Counted from the first letter of the stretch, positions 1 through 13,541 are shown. The stretch: 64,000 nucleotides of DNA from Brasenia schreberi (GCA_036023115.1 JAYKKT010000040.1:4027501-4091500); one strand, 5' to 3'. The notes: generated by a model not told the origin, from the sequence alone. Translations and numbers: made by a program.

Positions 1-30
1 ATATATATATATATATATACACACACATAT
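1..30. repeat. AT/AC compound microsatellite at window edge
   Basis: The window opens in an (AT)n tract passing into (AC)n. The tract probably continues to the left of the window. Confidence 0.9.
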
Positions 31-2400
31 TATTGCGCAACACCTAAAATTATTAAATGAGACTGGCCTTCCGAATTTGATGATCTTTTGTTTATAATCC
101 ATCCTCTTTTTTTATCCTGACTTGAGACTGGCCTTAGATGGACAAGTTAAATGAGATGCTTTCCTCGAGCCCGAAATCGGGCGCCTTCCACTACCGGCAG
201 TGTTCAACCATCCGGTGAGATAGATATGACCACCAGGGCACGGTGACACCCCACGGCGCCAACCAATAGGCCAAACCACCGGCATGTGTTTGTGTTGAAA
301 ACAGGTCAATCTGAATACAACGACTTTTTTTTATCACTTTATCGGTTATGTTTATTCTTGTGAGGAGTTACGTTGCGGGCAATTTCCTGTTTTTTGTTCA
401 TATCGGGTGATGCAAGGCAGCAAGTGCACCTGAATCGTAGTAGCCCATTATACATGTTCATTTGCACAACCAAAGAGTTGGTGACAGAGAAAGCGGATAT
501 ATCATGTTGCAGAGTTCATCACATACCAAATTCTCTCAAACATAATCCCCGATGTTCTGCCATATTGTGCTCGTTCGTATGAAAGAACAGGTCAAGCCGA
601 ACACGACTCCATATTGAGTCACTTTTGGTGGACATAAAACATATTTTAGGTCAATTTTGCTGTCGTGTCTGAAATTGTCACTCTGCCCAAGTACCTTCCA
701 TCGCTAGCTGCCTATTGTCAATAGCTATAGCTGCAGTTCGACACGAAAAGATCGATGGCTTTATGTTTCTGCATGTATCCACGGTATAAATAATTCTACT
801 TTCGAGGAAAGCCAGGGATACCATGCCTACCTAAACGCAGGCTACGCATAGAACCATTTAAAGAATTCATTACAATGGTGAGGTCAGAATGTCACACGCA
901 GTCAGGAATTGAGCCAACTGCATGGATATTTGACTGTGGTATACGAGAATAAATGATATTCAGGTTAAAGATCAAGACGAGATGAATTCATATTAAAAAG
1001 CGTTGCAGTATTTAAGGAGAAGAGTTACGTATGAATGATGACAGATGATCAATGCAGTGGTGCTCATCACGCATCATTCGAGGCTACCAGCTTTTCACCG
1101 ATTTGTTTATCAACGGCGGATCGTTAAAGGAGACGAGTCTTTACGATCACGTTTCCTAAAGAAGAGGCTTCATGATCACAAAATCATAGGCCTCAAAAGT
1201 TTCGTCTGACTGATGAAGCACAGTGCAAAACCAGTAAGATGGCAAATCGGGTGTTGCAGTTTTCATGAAAAAACACCATGCTTTAAAACTAGGACCTTGA
1301 TTTGTTCCTTTAAGTAGAAATTGGGCTGAGCAACCCAAGACGATTTAGATGTGAATCCAACTCGCATTTACGTGATCCGAGCTTATCTACTAGATGAAAA
1401 GCAATTTATGTTTAGGGAATTCTCCAAACAGCCCACAAGTTTGCAGTTTCAGTGAAGTAACCGTCTGATTGCAGATTTCCACCGCTAGCAATGTTGCCTT
1501 CCAAATGTCTTTCCAAAATTTTGATGTGGAAGCTTCACTAAACGAAACTTTTACTCAATGTCTCCTCTCTCTAGTAATGAGGATCCGCAAGTAAGAAAAT
1601 TCGTTCGCTGTTGTGTATTGACAGACTCACAGCAGGAACCATAAAGTGAAAGCAAACACCACACAACCACAATTGGCAATACATTGAGTGAGTCATTTTA
1701 GATATGCTTGTTGACCTTACTCATGGAGCTCACCATCAGGATTTCATGGTGAACGACGATCCCTCGATAATTTTTTGTAGCCTTATTGGAAATCTCTGAA
1801 AACATTATATACCAAATAAAAATATGAACTGTTCTCAAATGTTTCTCTTATGTTCCATAAAATGCTGCACTTTTGAATCGTTTCAGCAGAAGTAATTGCT
1901 GTAAGAAATCATACATGGCTCTCATAGTATTACGAACATCTGTTACATAGTTGTAGTCATAGACTAGACATAAGAATCCTTAATATCTCGTGATTTGTTT
2001 AAATCATTGTTTCTGTCGACTAGGGATTTTGGGCATATCGATGGATCTTAATAGAATGACACTTGATCGATCCTTTTTACCTTCATCAAGTTTGTATCAA
2101 TGCTTCTGTGTGTCTGTAAGAGATCTTGGTTATCCAAATGCTAATAGTATCATATATAATGTGATAAACTTGCTTTTTACTAAAAAAGACTGAAATATGC
2201 GGAAGCAATCAGCATCCAAATGTCAATAAGCACCAGTGTCAAGAAATTTAGCATCAAGAATCATGAGGTACCCGCCAAGAAGCCCAACGATAAACATCAT
2301 ATTCAATCTCCATTACAAGAGGAGTGACAAAAAAGAAAAGACCTGGAACGGGAGCACAAACACAAAAACCTGAAAGGCAAGGGCCTGTAACCTCACCATG
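31..2400. other. Intergenic, no gene recognised
   Basis: I read both strands and found no open frame over about 70 codons that resembles a protein family, and no clear transposon ends. Sequence is ordinary mixed composition. Confidence 0.5.
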
Positions 2401-2416
2401 CTACATCTTTGGAAAA

Positions 2417-5400
2417 TTACGAAGGGAGCCCATGAAAAAGCTTTGAGGCATCAGCTTCAAGAGGAGGCCGTTGCACCCCAAAAGTCTCCCTCATCCTCAC
2501 AAAGAAAACCCCAAAAAGCACAACAAACGGAAAGCCAGAACGGTAAACACAGAGTTCCATGATACCCCACAAGCTGCAAACTCATACTGAAGGTCATGCC
2601 GATAAATGGTGCAGCAGTAAAAATTATGGGTATCGAGAAAATTCCAGGAAAAACCTACAGATAGAAAAACCCTAGAGTTGTATTCTGACTTTTGAAGTTT
2701 CAGCTTAGTCCATCCTTTTTTATAGATAGAACAAGGGAATGAAGGGAAGAGGGAAAAGAGGATGATGGCATCATCACAAGATACTGCCATTGGTGCGTGC
2801 AGACCAATTAGATTGGCATCAACATTCAAATAAATGATTATAATAGAAATTTTGCTTGTTTGATGAAAAAGGCATACTGAGGCTATGGCTTTGTCACGAG
2901 AAGAACTGAACCGACCGGTGAACGTCGTCCAATTATAAGCAGGCATAACACACCTAGGCTGAGGCTCTGGCTGAATGCCTGTCCCACGTTTATATGTTGG
3001 TTTTTCCTTGTCAATGTAAAAACTTTAGATTCAGAAAGGAAACGATACAGTCTCTTGCTATTTTTGTTGGACGCACAGGGAAGTTTCAGAAAGAAAAAAA
3101 GATGGGCCCTTCCTCTTTATGTGGGACGTTGAAGTAGCCGGTGGTTCGAACCAGATCCGAACTGCCTCCAGAACCAGCGAGAACCGGAATCAAACTGGGG
3201 ACCGCCTCAAATCGGTTACTGTTCCGCCTTATGGAAAACAGAACCAGAACTAGAGCTGAAACTGGGTGCAAACCATATTTTGGTTCTGGTTCCCAAGTCC
3301 CATCTTTAATGCATTTATTATTTTAAATGAAACCGGAACTAAACTGGATGCAGAACCGGAACCAGAAACATTGAAACAAAATCGGACCAGGAATCCACAG
3401 AACTCGAACTGGAAGGGGGTGGTTAAGTTCGGGTATCAGGAAACCAGTAGATTGGAGCTGCCCATCCTAGTTTGCCCGAAACTGGCCTAGTGAACCGGGA
3501 CTGACCAGGTTGGGCCCCCTTAGAAAAATAAAGAATGCTCTGTGTGTGTGTGTGTGTGGTTTTTGTGTGTGATTTTTGCAGGTTAGGATGAAATGGTTTG
3601 CCCTTGTTCTCGTCTCCGTCTTCATAAGGTTGAATACATCAAAACATGATTTTTATGGATAATAGTGCTTATTATATAACTTGAGCTACCAATAACTTTT
3701 GATCAAGGCTGAGAATTATTACATCAACAATTTTTATCTGATATATGCTTGATACAGTAATGCAATCAAATTTGTTTCTGAGTTTCCTGTATGTAAAGCG
3801 AAGCTTTTCTTCTTTCTCTGCGTACCTTTCAATGAAAAGCGACACAAAAAGAAACAACATACGAGGGATCAAACAAAATGAATGATGGAATTGTAATCAT
3901 AACGATGAAAGCACGAGTGACCTTAGGATAATAGCTTCTTATAGAAATCACTGCTGAGATAGAAACCTCAGTCAAAGAGGTGGATCAAGGAGATTGAAGA
4001 TGTTAAACGAGCCCAATAAACCCAAGCACCGGTCAGAGACTACGAGCTAGAGGACCTAAAACACAGACTTCTATTTCAAGCAAAATGGTTATCGATACAA
4101 TTCAGGTTCAGGTATGGTTTTATCATATTCAGATATATCCATCTCTGACTTTGCTTCCTGCCTTTGTTTAAGGAGAAAGTTATATTTGAAATATCGTGAC
4201 AGAAATTATATATGTAATTCAAAAATAATACATGACCTGCATTTGATCTTGGTCTTTCATGGCTATACGCGAGTCTGAATCTGCAACTGTCTTCATAATA
4301 GAAGAATAGGTTGAATTTGGTACACCACCAACCAAACCCAATGTGAACCATTCAAAATCCATTGGTCGGAGTACATGTAACTCACCAACACGCAGATGTA
4401 TTAGTTTTGCTTATAATTACTGCATTTTAGTTCCGCTGATAATTACCACATTTTAGTTTCGCTGATAAATAAAATGAATCTGTACCTAATAAATCATAGA
4501 TCTTCACTATCAATAACATTATCAACTAAAGGGATTATTGGATAAGGGTATGCAAATCTTGATTGTCATCATATTCCTCCGGATTTGCATCATAATATTT
4601 TGATGTTCCTTCACTTCAATATATTCAAATAAATAACAATAAAAGATGAAATATAATCATCATGATTAATAGAAAAGAAAATAATTTTGAAAGATTAATA
4701 ATTAATTATGTGTACTCAGTATTAGACTGTGAAACCAATCTTAGATTTGAATGAACATAAATCAAGTTTTCAACACGACAATTTGAGAGATTGTTCCTTT
4801 TGATATTGTGAATTTGAGAATATGTACTCCAATTCCTTTCACAACAAGATAAAGTAGCAGGTTGATATAATAATTTTAATGCAATCTTGTGAAGAAGAGG
4901 TATCTCAAATCCATAACATGCCCACCAATCTAGTAGATCTTGATAATCTCGTGTTTCTAGTGCATCTAGTGAATCAAGTCTGGCAAAAGAAAACTTTCAA
5001 TATTCAGAATTTACTTAACTAAGTAGGTACGAGTTACGATAAATCCTTCCCAAACACATTTGCCTATTTTTTGCTATTTTGAGATCTTGATTAGGAAGAC
5101 ATCTTGAAACTAATATAAAATGAATATGATTATAAAACGATGATGTCTCATATTGTTCTTTTTCCTCATGCTTCAAAATTATAGACTCATTTTTTTTAAT
5201 CATGGTATCACACATTTCATAAATTTTTTGAAGCATCGGTTCATCTTTATCAACTTCTCTCAACATCTCCTAAATAAGCTCTCAACATCTCCCAAATAAG
5301 CTTTTTGAATTCAAGAAAATATGATACCTTATTCCACCATAAATCATTAAGAATAATAATCTTCAATGCTTGGGCCCTTGCTTGATCTTCAACCTTGTTA

Positions 5401-6514
5401 CCACGGTATAAATCTCATTGCCTCCATGGTTGACAACCCCATCAAAGGGCGGTATACACTCAAGTAGAACAGTGGAAATGGCCACATACATAAAAGCAGC
5501 CTATGCTGAATTGTGCCAACTGATTTATTATCATGAACTTATTTTGAACGAAAATTAACTGTTTGATGAAAAATTAAAAACAAACATTAAGAGAGAATGG
5601 AACTAAAAGTTGGTTTTGATCACACAAAGACAAGATTACTCGGGATGTTTAAAACGTAGAATAAGGAGTAGAATCAACTATATAGGGAGTAGAATCAACT
5701 ATATCGCCGAACACATTAAAAACCATGACTAAATGTGAGGATGTGACTTCTCTGGAATAAACAGCGCAAAAGGTGATCCATTTTCACTTACTTTTCACAT
5801 AAACAATGACACGTTAAAACAGAACATGAGTACTTTTCAAATATTAAAAGCATTAAATTGATTAGGAATCTACTGTCAACCACAAGCTTACAATCAGAGG
5901 ACTCGATTCCATTTGTAGAACTTGCAGGCGAAAATTATACATTGACTCAAAGTGGTTGGTGGTACTTCTCGTGAGATATCAAAAGCTAACTATTAGCACC
6001 AAAAAGTGCACAATCCTTGGTTGGTTGTCAACAAAACCCAAGAGGAACTGAATACCACAAAATCTAGTGTAAGAAAAGAAACAGAACAATAAGATAACGA
6101 CGAAAAATACCCATGATTAAGCTAAGGCAACTGCTTAAGGCAATGACCAGCAATGCAGAAGGAAAAACAATGAACCCACATTAACGATGTAGGAGAAAAC
6201 AACGGTGAGAGAACTGAAGCTAAAAATAGCATAGATAAAGAGACCCCAAAATCTCAAAGGCTTAGCTCATTTGCACCAACAATCGAAACAAACTAAAAGA
6301 CAGGCAACTGCAAAGCCATACCTAAACAAGGTGATAATGGGCTGCCAACATGCGTAGACCGTTGGATGGTGGTGAGGAAAGAACCTCGATGGGAGCCAGC
6401 AGGAAGGGGAATCGCCGAAAGATGGACGGTGGAAAAGAAAGGTTTCGTGATCAGCGTCTCGGATATCGCAGAAGGGGAGAAATGTAAGCGTAGAGGAGAG
6501 TGCGCGAGCGCCAT
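2417..6514 (-). CDS. Possible plastid-targeted membrane protein gene (partial model)
   Basis: I do not recognise the family; three minus-strand pieces look coding. The first (6514 to 6322) starts at an ATG. It encodes about 64 residues rich in Ser, Thr, Pro and basic residues with almost no acidic ones, like a chloroplast transit peptide, and ends at a good donor (G/GTATGG). The middle piece (about 4406 to 4237) reads MDFEWFTLGLVGG early, then a hydrophilic stretch ending MKDQDQMQ at a CAG/GTCATG donor. The last (2573 to 2417) follows a TTTGCAG acceptor, holds a hydrophobic segment (FPFVVLFGVFFVRM) and ends LFHGLPS then TAA. Connecting exons are not all found, so the protein is not reconstructed. 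A dead hAT element lies between the first and middle pieces. The pieces could belong to different genes, or be decayed. Confidence 0.3.
4400..4470. repeat. Short tandem repeat of about 30 bp
   Basis: The motif CGCTGATAATTAC...TTTTAGTT appears twice, with a third partial copy, just beside the middle coding-like piece of the preceding candidate gene. Confidence 0.5.
4700..5480 (-). mobile_element. hAT transposase remnant
   Basis: Read on the minus strand, the low-coordinate part encodes the hAT C-terminal dimerisation region: DWWACYG, then CCERNWSTYS, then VHSNLRL. Upstream of it lies the central transposase region (LQKIYEMCDTMIKK, then a Lys/Glu-rich stretch and SSFYNHIHFILVSR), preceded by ALKIIILNDLWWNKV. 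The frame is broken several times. One break is a direct duplication of about 24 bases near 5263-5310, which repeats the LGDVERS coding segment and shifts the frame. No terminal inverted repeats or target duplication were identified, so this is an internal fragment of an Ac/Tam3-type element that can no longer make transposase. Confidence 0.75.
5490..6290. other. No feature seen; possible intron
   Basis: This stretch between the hAT remnant and the transit-peptide-like exon has no coding signal on either strand. If the minus-strand gene model is right, it is intron. Confidence 0.35.
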
Positions 6515-6914
6515 GTCCAGAGGTACAAAAAAGGTGAGTCGCCTCTTGCTGCGACTAGTTTTACAGAGATGAGGGGTTGGGGAAGATGACTCTCTCTATC
6601 TCTCTGAGATGATACGTGGGACGTCGGATTCGGAGGGTTCTGGAAAGGAAATTACTAGAATAGACGATAACAACCTAACCAGTTGTTAAAAAATATAATA
6701 TGTGATTCCTGCTTTCCCATCTTTACGGTAATCCGATTCTTCCATAATTCTGCTTATCCGGAGGGTAAATTTTATCCCTGCACGGCTGAACCATCCTTCG
6801 AATACTCTCTTCTAAATGTGGTTTCTTCAATGTTCATCGTCTTCTCGAGGGGGAGAAAAAATCTACGCACATGAAATATGGCGACCTTCTCATCAAAGAA
6901 GCAATTCCTCAGCG

Positions 6915-7020
6915 CAAGGAGCTACAACACCTCTCGCACAACCTGGTAAGGGGTTTGCTCACAAGTTGAGGCTCATGAGTTCAACGCCATCCGGCTTTGG
7001 CCTTCCGGTCATAAAAAAAA
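6915..7020 (+). repeat. tRNA-derived SINE copy
   Basis: It contains the family signature GCTCACAAGTTGAGG, a B-box-like GAGTTCAACGCC, the CCGGCTTTGGCCTTCC segment and a short A-tail ending about 7020. It is the same family as the copies near 21.0, 38.3, 33.3 and 60.2 kb. Confidence 0.6.
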
Positions 7021-7172
7021 CCCCTCACAATTCTCCTGGCTAGGGAGTTGTTAAAGGTCTGCCTCGACCTCGAGAGTAAGGGTCTGCCCAACATCAGGTC
7101 CAAGCTTGCTTGTGAAAATAAACTTCTGTTTCTCTTTTTTCTGTTGACCTTTTATTGACCAGATGGGATTGG

Positions 7173-7389
7173 TAGGGCTGGTATTGGGCGGGTCGTACCC
7201 GTACCCGATCGTTACCCAAACCTTAATGGGGTGGGTACGGGTTCTCTTATATGTAGGGTACGGATAGAGGTAAGTATCGGGTTGCATAAGGGTCAAGGCA
7301 TCTTATCCATGTACTGGAACCCAAACCTGATCCGGTCAGGTATTACACATCTTGTTCGGGTCGGGGTCATATTAATAATGCCATCCCTA
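7173..7389. mobile_element. hAT-type MITE with target site duplication
   Basis: The left end TAGGGCTGGTATT and the right end, whose reverse complement is TAGGGATGGCATT, form imperfect terminal inverted repeats. They are flanked by GGGATTGG (7165-7172) and GGGATTTGG (from 7390), a near-perfect 8-bp target duplication as expected for the hAT superfamily. The interior is rich in GGGTACGGG-like words and has no coding capacity, so it would need transposase supplied in trans. Confidence 0.7.
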
Positions 7390-8280
7390 GGGATTTGGCA
7401 ACTTCACCATGGTGTGAACAGGAAAAGATTGTGTTAGGCTTCCAATGGGGTTCGACGAAACCATATCAGATTTGTAGAAAACCCTAGGAAGATTTCTCAA
7501 GGGTTTATCCTGCTGGATCATCTGACTTAGCTCAAACACAATTGCTTTCCTAGGTTTGCATTTTCAAAATTACATCCAACTTGACATGTTTCAAAATTCA
7601 AGAGTCATCTCTTCAACCAGGCACGAACCCTCGATTCGCCATGATACTGAACATGAAAATTCAATGATTATCTTTAGATATTTAAATGGTACCCGGTTCA
7701 TTTTGGGGTTTGGAATGCTAAAAGTTGCATTGAGATAATCCAGTTGCCTCATAAGCATACTCAACCCTGATCTCTGTCCTTGCTCCCTCAATCAGACATT
7801 GATGCAATAACCCTTATTTTGAAGTTGTGTCAAAATGAGTCAACCCGAACACAAGCTGATCTTTTTCGTGTTGTCTTGGGTGGACACGGACTGTCGAGAA
7901 GTGCTTGTGTCCAGTTTTATGTGTTTTGCATCCTTGCTCTGTTCAGCTTTCTCACTACTGTCTCGCCCACATGTCGTATCACAATGGAGGGGGCTTCGGC
8001 CACAAAAAGATGTGTCGGGGTTCCATCTCCGGCTATCACACCTGTAAATAAGTCAGAGCTAGTTACACATTTAGGGTCACGATACTGTTCAGTGAGTGGA
8101 CAGCTCTTAGCTAAGGATGCTCCTCCATCATCGTGGATACTGTTCAGTAAGTGGGTTGAGACTCGGCTGACGGTGTCAATTGATTAAGCTGACGAGATCC
8201 GTTCATCAATACCTGTTACATTATTCTTGACCTTATCAACGCCTGTTACTTGGACCTTGTCTGGATTGGTTGCTGAAATT

Positions 8281-8461
8281 TTTGCAGAATGAGAATGATA
8301 AAACAAAGAAGGATCTTGAGCAAGCCCGTGGGACACGATAGATAGAGGATGAGATTGTCGCCGCCGCTGCTATTGGCAGTCCCGGCTTTGCTTTCCTTGA
8401 GCATCATGAGAAAAAAGCAACGACTTAGAAGATAATGCATGAAAAGCACCAAAGCGATTAA
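8281..8461 (+). pseudogene. ASR exon 2 pseudogene
   Basis: After a retained acceptor (TTTGCAG, ending 8287) a 58-codon frame aligns end to end with exon 2 of the ASR gene at 13.7 kb. It keeps the IEDEIVAAAAIGSPGFAF core and the LEHHEKKA segment. Two in-frame stops (codons 18 and 47) break it; no frameshift is needed, and it ends in a TAA at the matching place. Because the acceptor is retained, this is a DNA-level duplicate and not a processed copy. I found no exon 1 upstream. The intact gene lies 5.4 kb downstream on the same strand, so local duplication followed by decay is the simplest history. Confidence 0.85.
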
Positions 8462-8469
8462 CATCCTTG

Positions 8470-9630
8470 ATACAGCATTACCCCATTCAATGATTGTTTG
8501 ATTACTTTGATGTGTGCCAGTTTATTGATCACTTGTATCCCCACATGGCTAAACTAAATTTTACATTCATAATAAAATTCTTTATTGACAAATATAATGT
8601 GGGAAATGCGCAAAGGACAGCAAGCACTTTGGATTTGTTTTCGGCTATGCGTGTGGATGCACACACATGCATGCAATCTAGAAAGTGCACAAATAGCAAT
8701 AATACAACATTAAAAAAAAGGAACCCTTGAGTGGGTTCAGCCAGTGGTAGATGAGCCGTCATGTGACACAAACCTCACAGCATTAAGCAGATGAGGTGTA
8801 GTGGTGACTCCGGAGACTTGATCGTTTAATCACTAGGTTCTAAATATAGAACAATGTATACTAGTGTTTGTATGAGAATCACCAAGTTGCTTGGCAGCCC
8901 CAGAATTCCAAGGTCAACGGAAGCACAGTAGCCTCAACATTTCAAAGAATGAGAAATACTGAGAGATTCTTAAGACATCGAAGACGATATTCATGAGAAA
9001 ATAAATGATACAAATAGGAGAAAAAGACGGGTAACTGAAGAAAAGGAAGGAAATACTGCAAGCCAAGGCACTGAAAATCTATCAAACCTTCCCCATGCAT
9101 ACACGATTCAAAGCTTCCACTTAACGGTTAGGTTGCTATAATCTCAATGACGACTGGTTTACAGCAGAGACCTACAGAAACGCTGAATGGATAGAAAGCA
9201 CCTCAACGCCTTCGGTCTAATGTCTATTGTGGCCTGATGAGATCGATTACAAGTGAGAGGTAACATAAGAACTTACATGGTAATCAGCAGATTCCTCTCA
9301 GTTTGTTGTACTCCTCGTGGCTCAGAAAAGAATCCTTAATCTTGAGCCAATCCTCTCGCTTGGGCATGATAATTGGCTACGTAACCTTCGCTTCCTTCCT
9401 GAATTCATGAACAGCAATCCAAATATTTATGCCATAAGATGCAAAAAATGGTATCAACTTCTGGGCTTAAACAGTATATGCAAAAACAACCACAAGAAAT
9501 AAGATGTGATTTTCTACTGATAATGGCATAAACATAACAAAGTAATATTGTATTAGAACAAGTGATTCATTCATAATTATATGAATTATCGAGGTATAAG
9601 TTAATGAGCCATATTATGAAATTATGAGAA
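8470..9630. other. Intergenic, no firm feature
   Basis: No gene or repeat that I can name. A short minus-strand stretch around 9300-9380 reads like protein (PKREDWLKIKDSFLSHEEY) but has stops close on both sides. Confidence 0.4.
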
Positions 9631-9639
9631 AGAATTATC

Positions 9640-10903
<1,264 letters not shown>

Positions 10904-11157
10904 CTCTTTTTTTCCTTCAACGCTAAAGGCTTCGATGCACATAGTTGGAAAGTTTACGAAAATGTGTGTGTGCTGCGCGCATTTTCTTGTCTGAGAAGCG
11001 CAGAGGCAATGTCGACGACCACGCGGATTGGTGGATTTAGACTCACATTTTGGCAGCAGACACGACATGAGGACCCACAGGAACACGACCTGAAAAGTTT
11101 GTATTCCCGCCCACCTGAAGTAACAAGAAAAAATATGAACTGTGTTAGGGCGGTTTA

Positions 11158-11764
11158 TAGGGATGTTAATGGGGTGGGTTGGCGGGTTTGCACCCAAACA
11201 TGAACTTGACCCACAAAAGATTTTGAAGGCTTGAATCCCATACCCCCGACCAGTGGGTCCAAAACCTGCACCCACACCACAATGAACCTGCCCCAACTCG
11301 ATCCAACCTGCACTATTTATAAGGTTATTTTATTAAAAAATAATTAAATAAAATTTAATATATTTACTAAATAATTATACTAAAATGTTCATAAAACATT
11401 GCTTTTAAGTCTTAAAATTGTATATATATTTCAGGGTGGGTTGGAGCAGGTCTATGCTGAACCTGACCCCCATCCAACCTGCATGAGACATGAAATAGAA
11501 ACTGACTCGACCTGACACGGAGAAGGTTCTCAACCCACTCGGCCGGGTTGGGTACCCATAGTTCTGGTCGTGAATGCCATTCCTACAAGAAAACACATGA
11601 CAAGACCCTAAAGAAGACCTGAAACAAACATGACCCCAAAACTTTAAGTTGATGTGTACTCGAAAGTAACATAAGAAACAGAGTTGTGTTAGGGTTCTTG
11701 TTTTGGACATCAATAGCAAACGACACGAGAGAAACATGACCCGAAACTCGAAATTGTCATCCCT
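11158..11764. repeat. Degenerate hAT-like non-autonomous element
   Basis: It begins TAGGGATGTTAATGGGGTGGG and ends with a sequence whose reverse complement is AGGGATGACAATTT, resembling the ends of the 7.2 kb MITE. The interior is made of repeated ACCTGA/GGGTTGG words. No matching 8-bp flanks were found, so the ends are tentative. Confidence 0.4.
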
Positions 11765-11984
11765 GTTCCTAAGCAAGATGAGACAACAAGCCGAAATCAA
11801 CGCATCCATATTTGAGCACGAATGAGGTATCTACCCCACATCCTTCGACTCACCCTAAAAATGGATGGTCCTGATTGAACCATATTTCTCACTTCGATTT
11901 TCAACAAATAAATGGCTCCCGTGTCGTGTATGGGCGAGTCATATTTGTACTTGGACTTGGGATGAATGGAGTCACTGGAATTTT

Positions 11985-12090
11985 TTTTAGTGGAAGGGCC
12001 AAAGCCGGATGCACGCTCTGAGTATGGAACTGATGACCATCAACTTGTGAGTCAAACCCCTAGCAAGGTGACATATTGTTCTCCTGAAAG
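11985..12090 (-). repeat. tRNA-derived SINE copy
   Basis: The reverse strand carries the family order: CACCTTGCTAGGGG, then TTTGACTCACAAGTTGATGG, then a B-box-like segment and CATCCGGCTTTGGCC. Confidence 0.6.
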
Positions 12091-12097
12091 GTTGAAC

Positions 12098-12250
12098 TAG
12101 GGATGACAATGGGGCAGACTGGGAAGGGCTTTCACCTCACCCACACCCATCCTACACTAAAGAGATCATTAGACTCCGCCGCTCAGGTGGTCTTGGGGAT
12201 CAAGCCCGACCTGCCCCATCCCTACCCTTCTAATATTTTTCTAAAATTTC
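12098..12250. repeat. hAT-like element fragment
   Basis: Starts TAGGGATGACAATGGGGC, the same end sequence as the elements at 7.2 and 11.2 kb, and continues with ACCTGCCCC words. No opposite end was found. Confidence 0.35.
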
Positions 12251-13060
12251 ATCAATATCATACATTTTATATAAACCATATTATAATTTACTTTATACAA
12301 TCTTACTCAAACATTTCTATCGTTCAATCTTTGAGATCAATGGTTAAGATTCAAATTATTTTATATTTGATATATTAAAGGTAAATTACAAAAGTACATC
12401 TTTACTATTGATCTCAAAGATAGAAAAATTGAGATATTTATACAAGATTATACACTGAAAAACATTATGCATTTATCACTTTTTCCATATATACATTAAC
12501 CACCCTCGCAACAAGATAGGGGACCATGTGTATGTGGGTTGTGTAGGGATGTCTCTCAATTGGATATATCGGGATCAGATATATCCAATCTGACTGAGAA
12601 TTTGATTAGTACCATATTTAAAACTATCTGCGATTGAATCTGGATTAGTATCCATGTCCAACTTCAACGTAATTCTTGGCATCTGGTTAATTTCGGCCTT
12701 TCCTGTTCAATTTCAAACTAAATAGTCTGATCCAATTAGACTTATCCGAAGTAAACTCGGACCCGTTCTCATTTGGGGCAGGCGATACAATAAAAAATAG
12801 CGTGCGTGTTCATGTAACGAAAAGAACAAGGTTGTATTCGCGTTACCCTTCTTCTGAAATGTAACACGACATGAGTATGCCCCAAAACACAAAATGGATG
12901 GCCATCTGAAACCTGACACACACACGAAACAAAAGTGACCTTATTCATCCACCCAAAAGAAACTACAAGAATCAGGTCATGTTCGAGTTAGATCCTTTTT
13001 TTTATGCATGCAAAATGACAAGACACGAATGCAATCCTGAACACAAACTTCTCTCTCACA
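12251..13060. other. Intergenic, degenerate repeat words only
   Basis: Mostly AT-rich spacer, then scattered ACACGA/CGTGTT words between 12.7 and 13.0 kb like those at 7.8, 26.1 and 42.3 kb. No gene. Confidence 0.4.
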
Positions 13061-13061
13061 C

Positions 13062-13311
13062 ACACTCATATTAATGGATTAGGTTTGGTGATGCTGACAG
13101 ATATTGGATGACTCCAAAGTGCAGGAAGTGCCAACCACTCCATGAATACACGCTTTATTGACCTTCCAAGGATCTTCTCTTTCAACACACTCATATTAAT
13201 GGATTAGGTTTGCTGATGCTGACAGATATTGGATGACTCCAAAGTGAAGTTAGAGCCAACCACTCCATGAATACACGCTTTATAGATCTTCCAAAGATCT
13301 TCTCTTTCAAC
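13062..13311. repeat. 125-bp tandem duplication upstream of ASR
   Basis: Two copies (13062-13186 and 13187-13311) share ACACTCATATTAATGG, TGATGCTGACAGATATTGG and CCACTCCATGAATACACG with few differences. They end about 220 bp before the likely TATA box of the ASR gene. Confidence 0.9.
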
Positions 13312-13324
13312 ATATAAATTAATT

Positions 13325-13520
13325 AATCATGAATCCTTAGCATGTAAGACATATATGAAACAAACTTTGCACACCTCTTGACCCATCTTTTCAATATTCA
13401 GATTAGACAATCATGAATCCTTAGCATGTAAGATATCAAGCAAACTTGCCTACCTTTCTACATACAGAATAGTCAATCATGAATTCTTAGCATGTAAGAT
13501 ATCAAGCAAATTCACACTGC
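13325..13520. repeat. Three-copy direct repeat in the ASR promoter
   Basis: AATCATGAATCCTTAGCATG followed by TAAGA occurs at 13325, 13409 and (with one change) 13475. The second and third copies extend into ATATCAAGCAAA. The last copy stops just before the TATA region. Confidence 0.9.
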
Positions 13521-13532
13521 CCTCTCCTCTTG

Positions 13533-13541
13533 CTATAAATA
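13533..13541 (+). promoter_or_regulatory. Likely TATA box of ASR gene
   Basis: CTATAAATA lies 195 bp before the ASR start codon and just past the repeats. It would place transcription start near 13565 with a leader of roughly 160 bases. This is inferred from position. Confidence 0.5.

Noticed and set aside
2497..2946. A 149-codon minus-strand frame overlapping the last candidate exon
   Set aside because: A different frame after a TTTGCAG acceptor gives a more convincing membrane helix and C-terminus; this longer frame is probably its shadow.
9300..9385. Minus-strand protein-like stretch PKREDWLKIKDSFLSHEEY
   Set aside because: It is under 30 codons between stops, has no recognisable family and no neighbouring exons; it may be a captured fragment.
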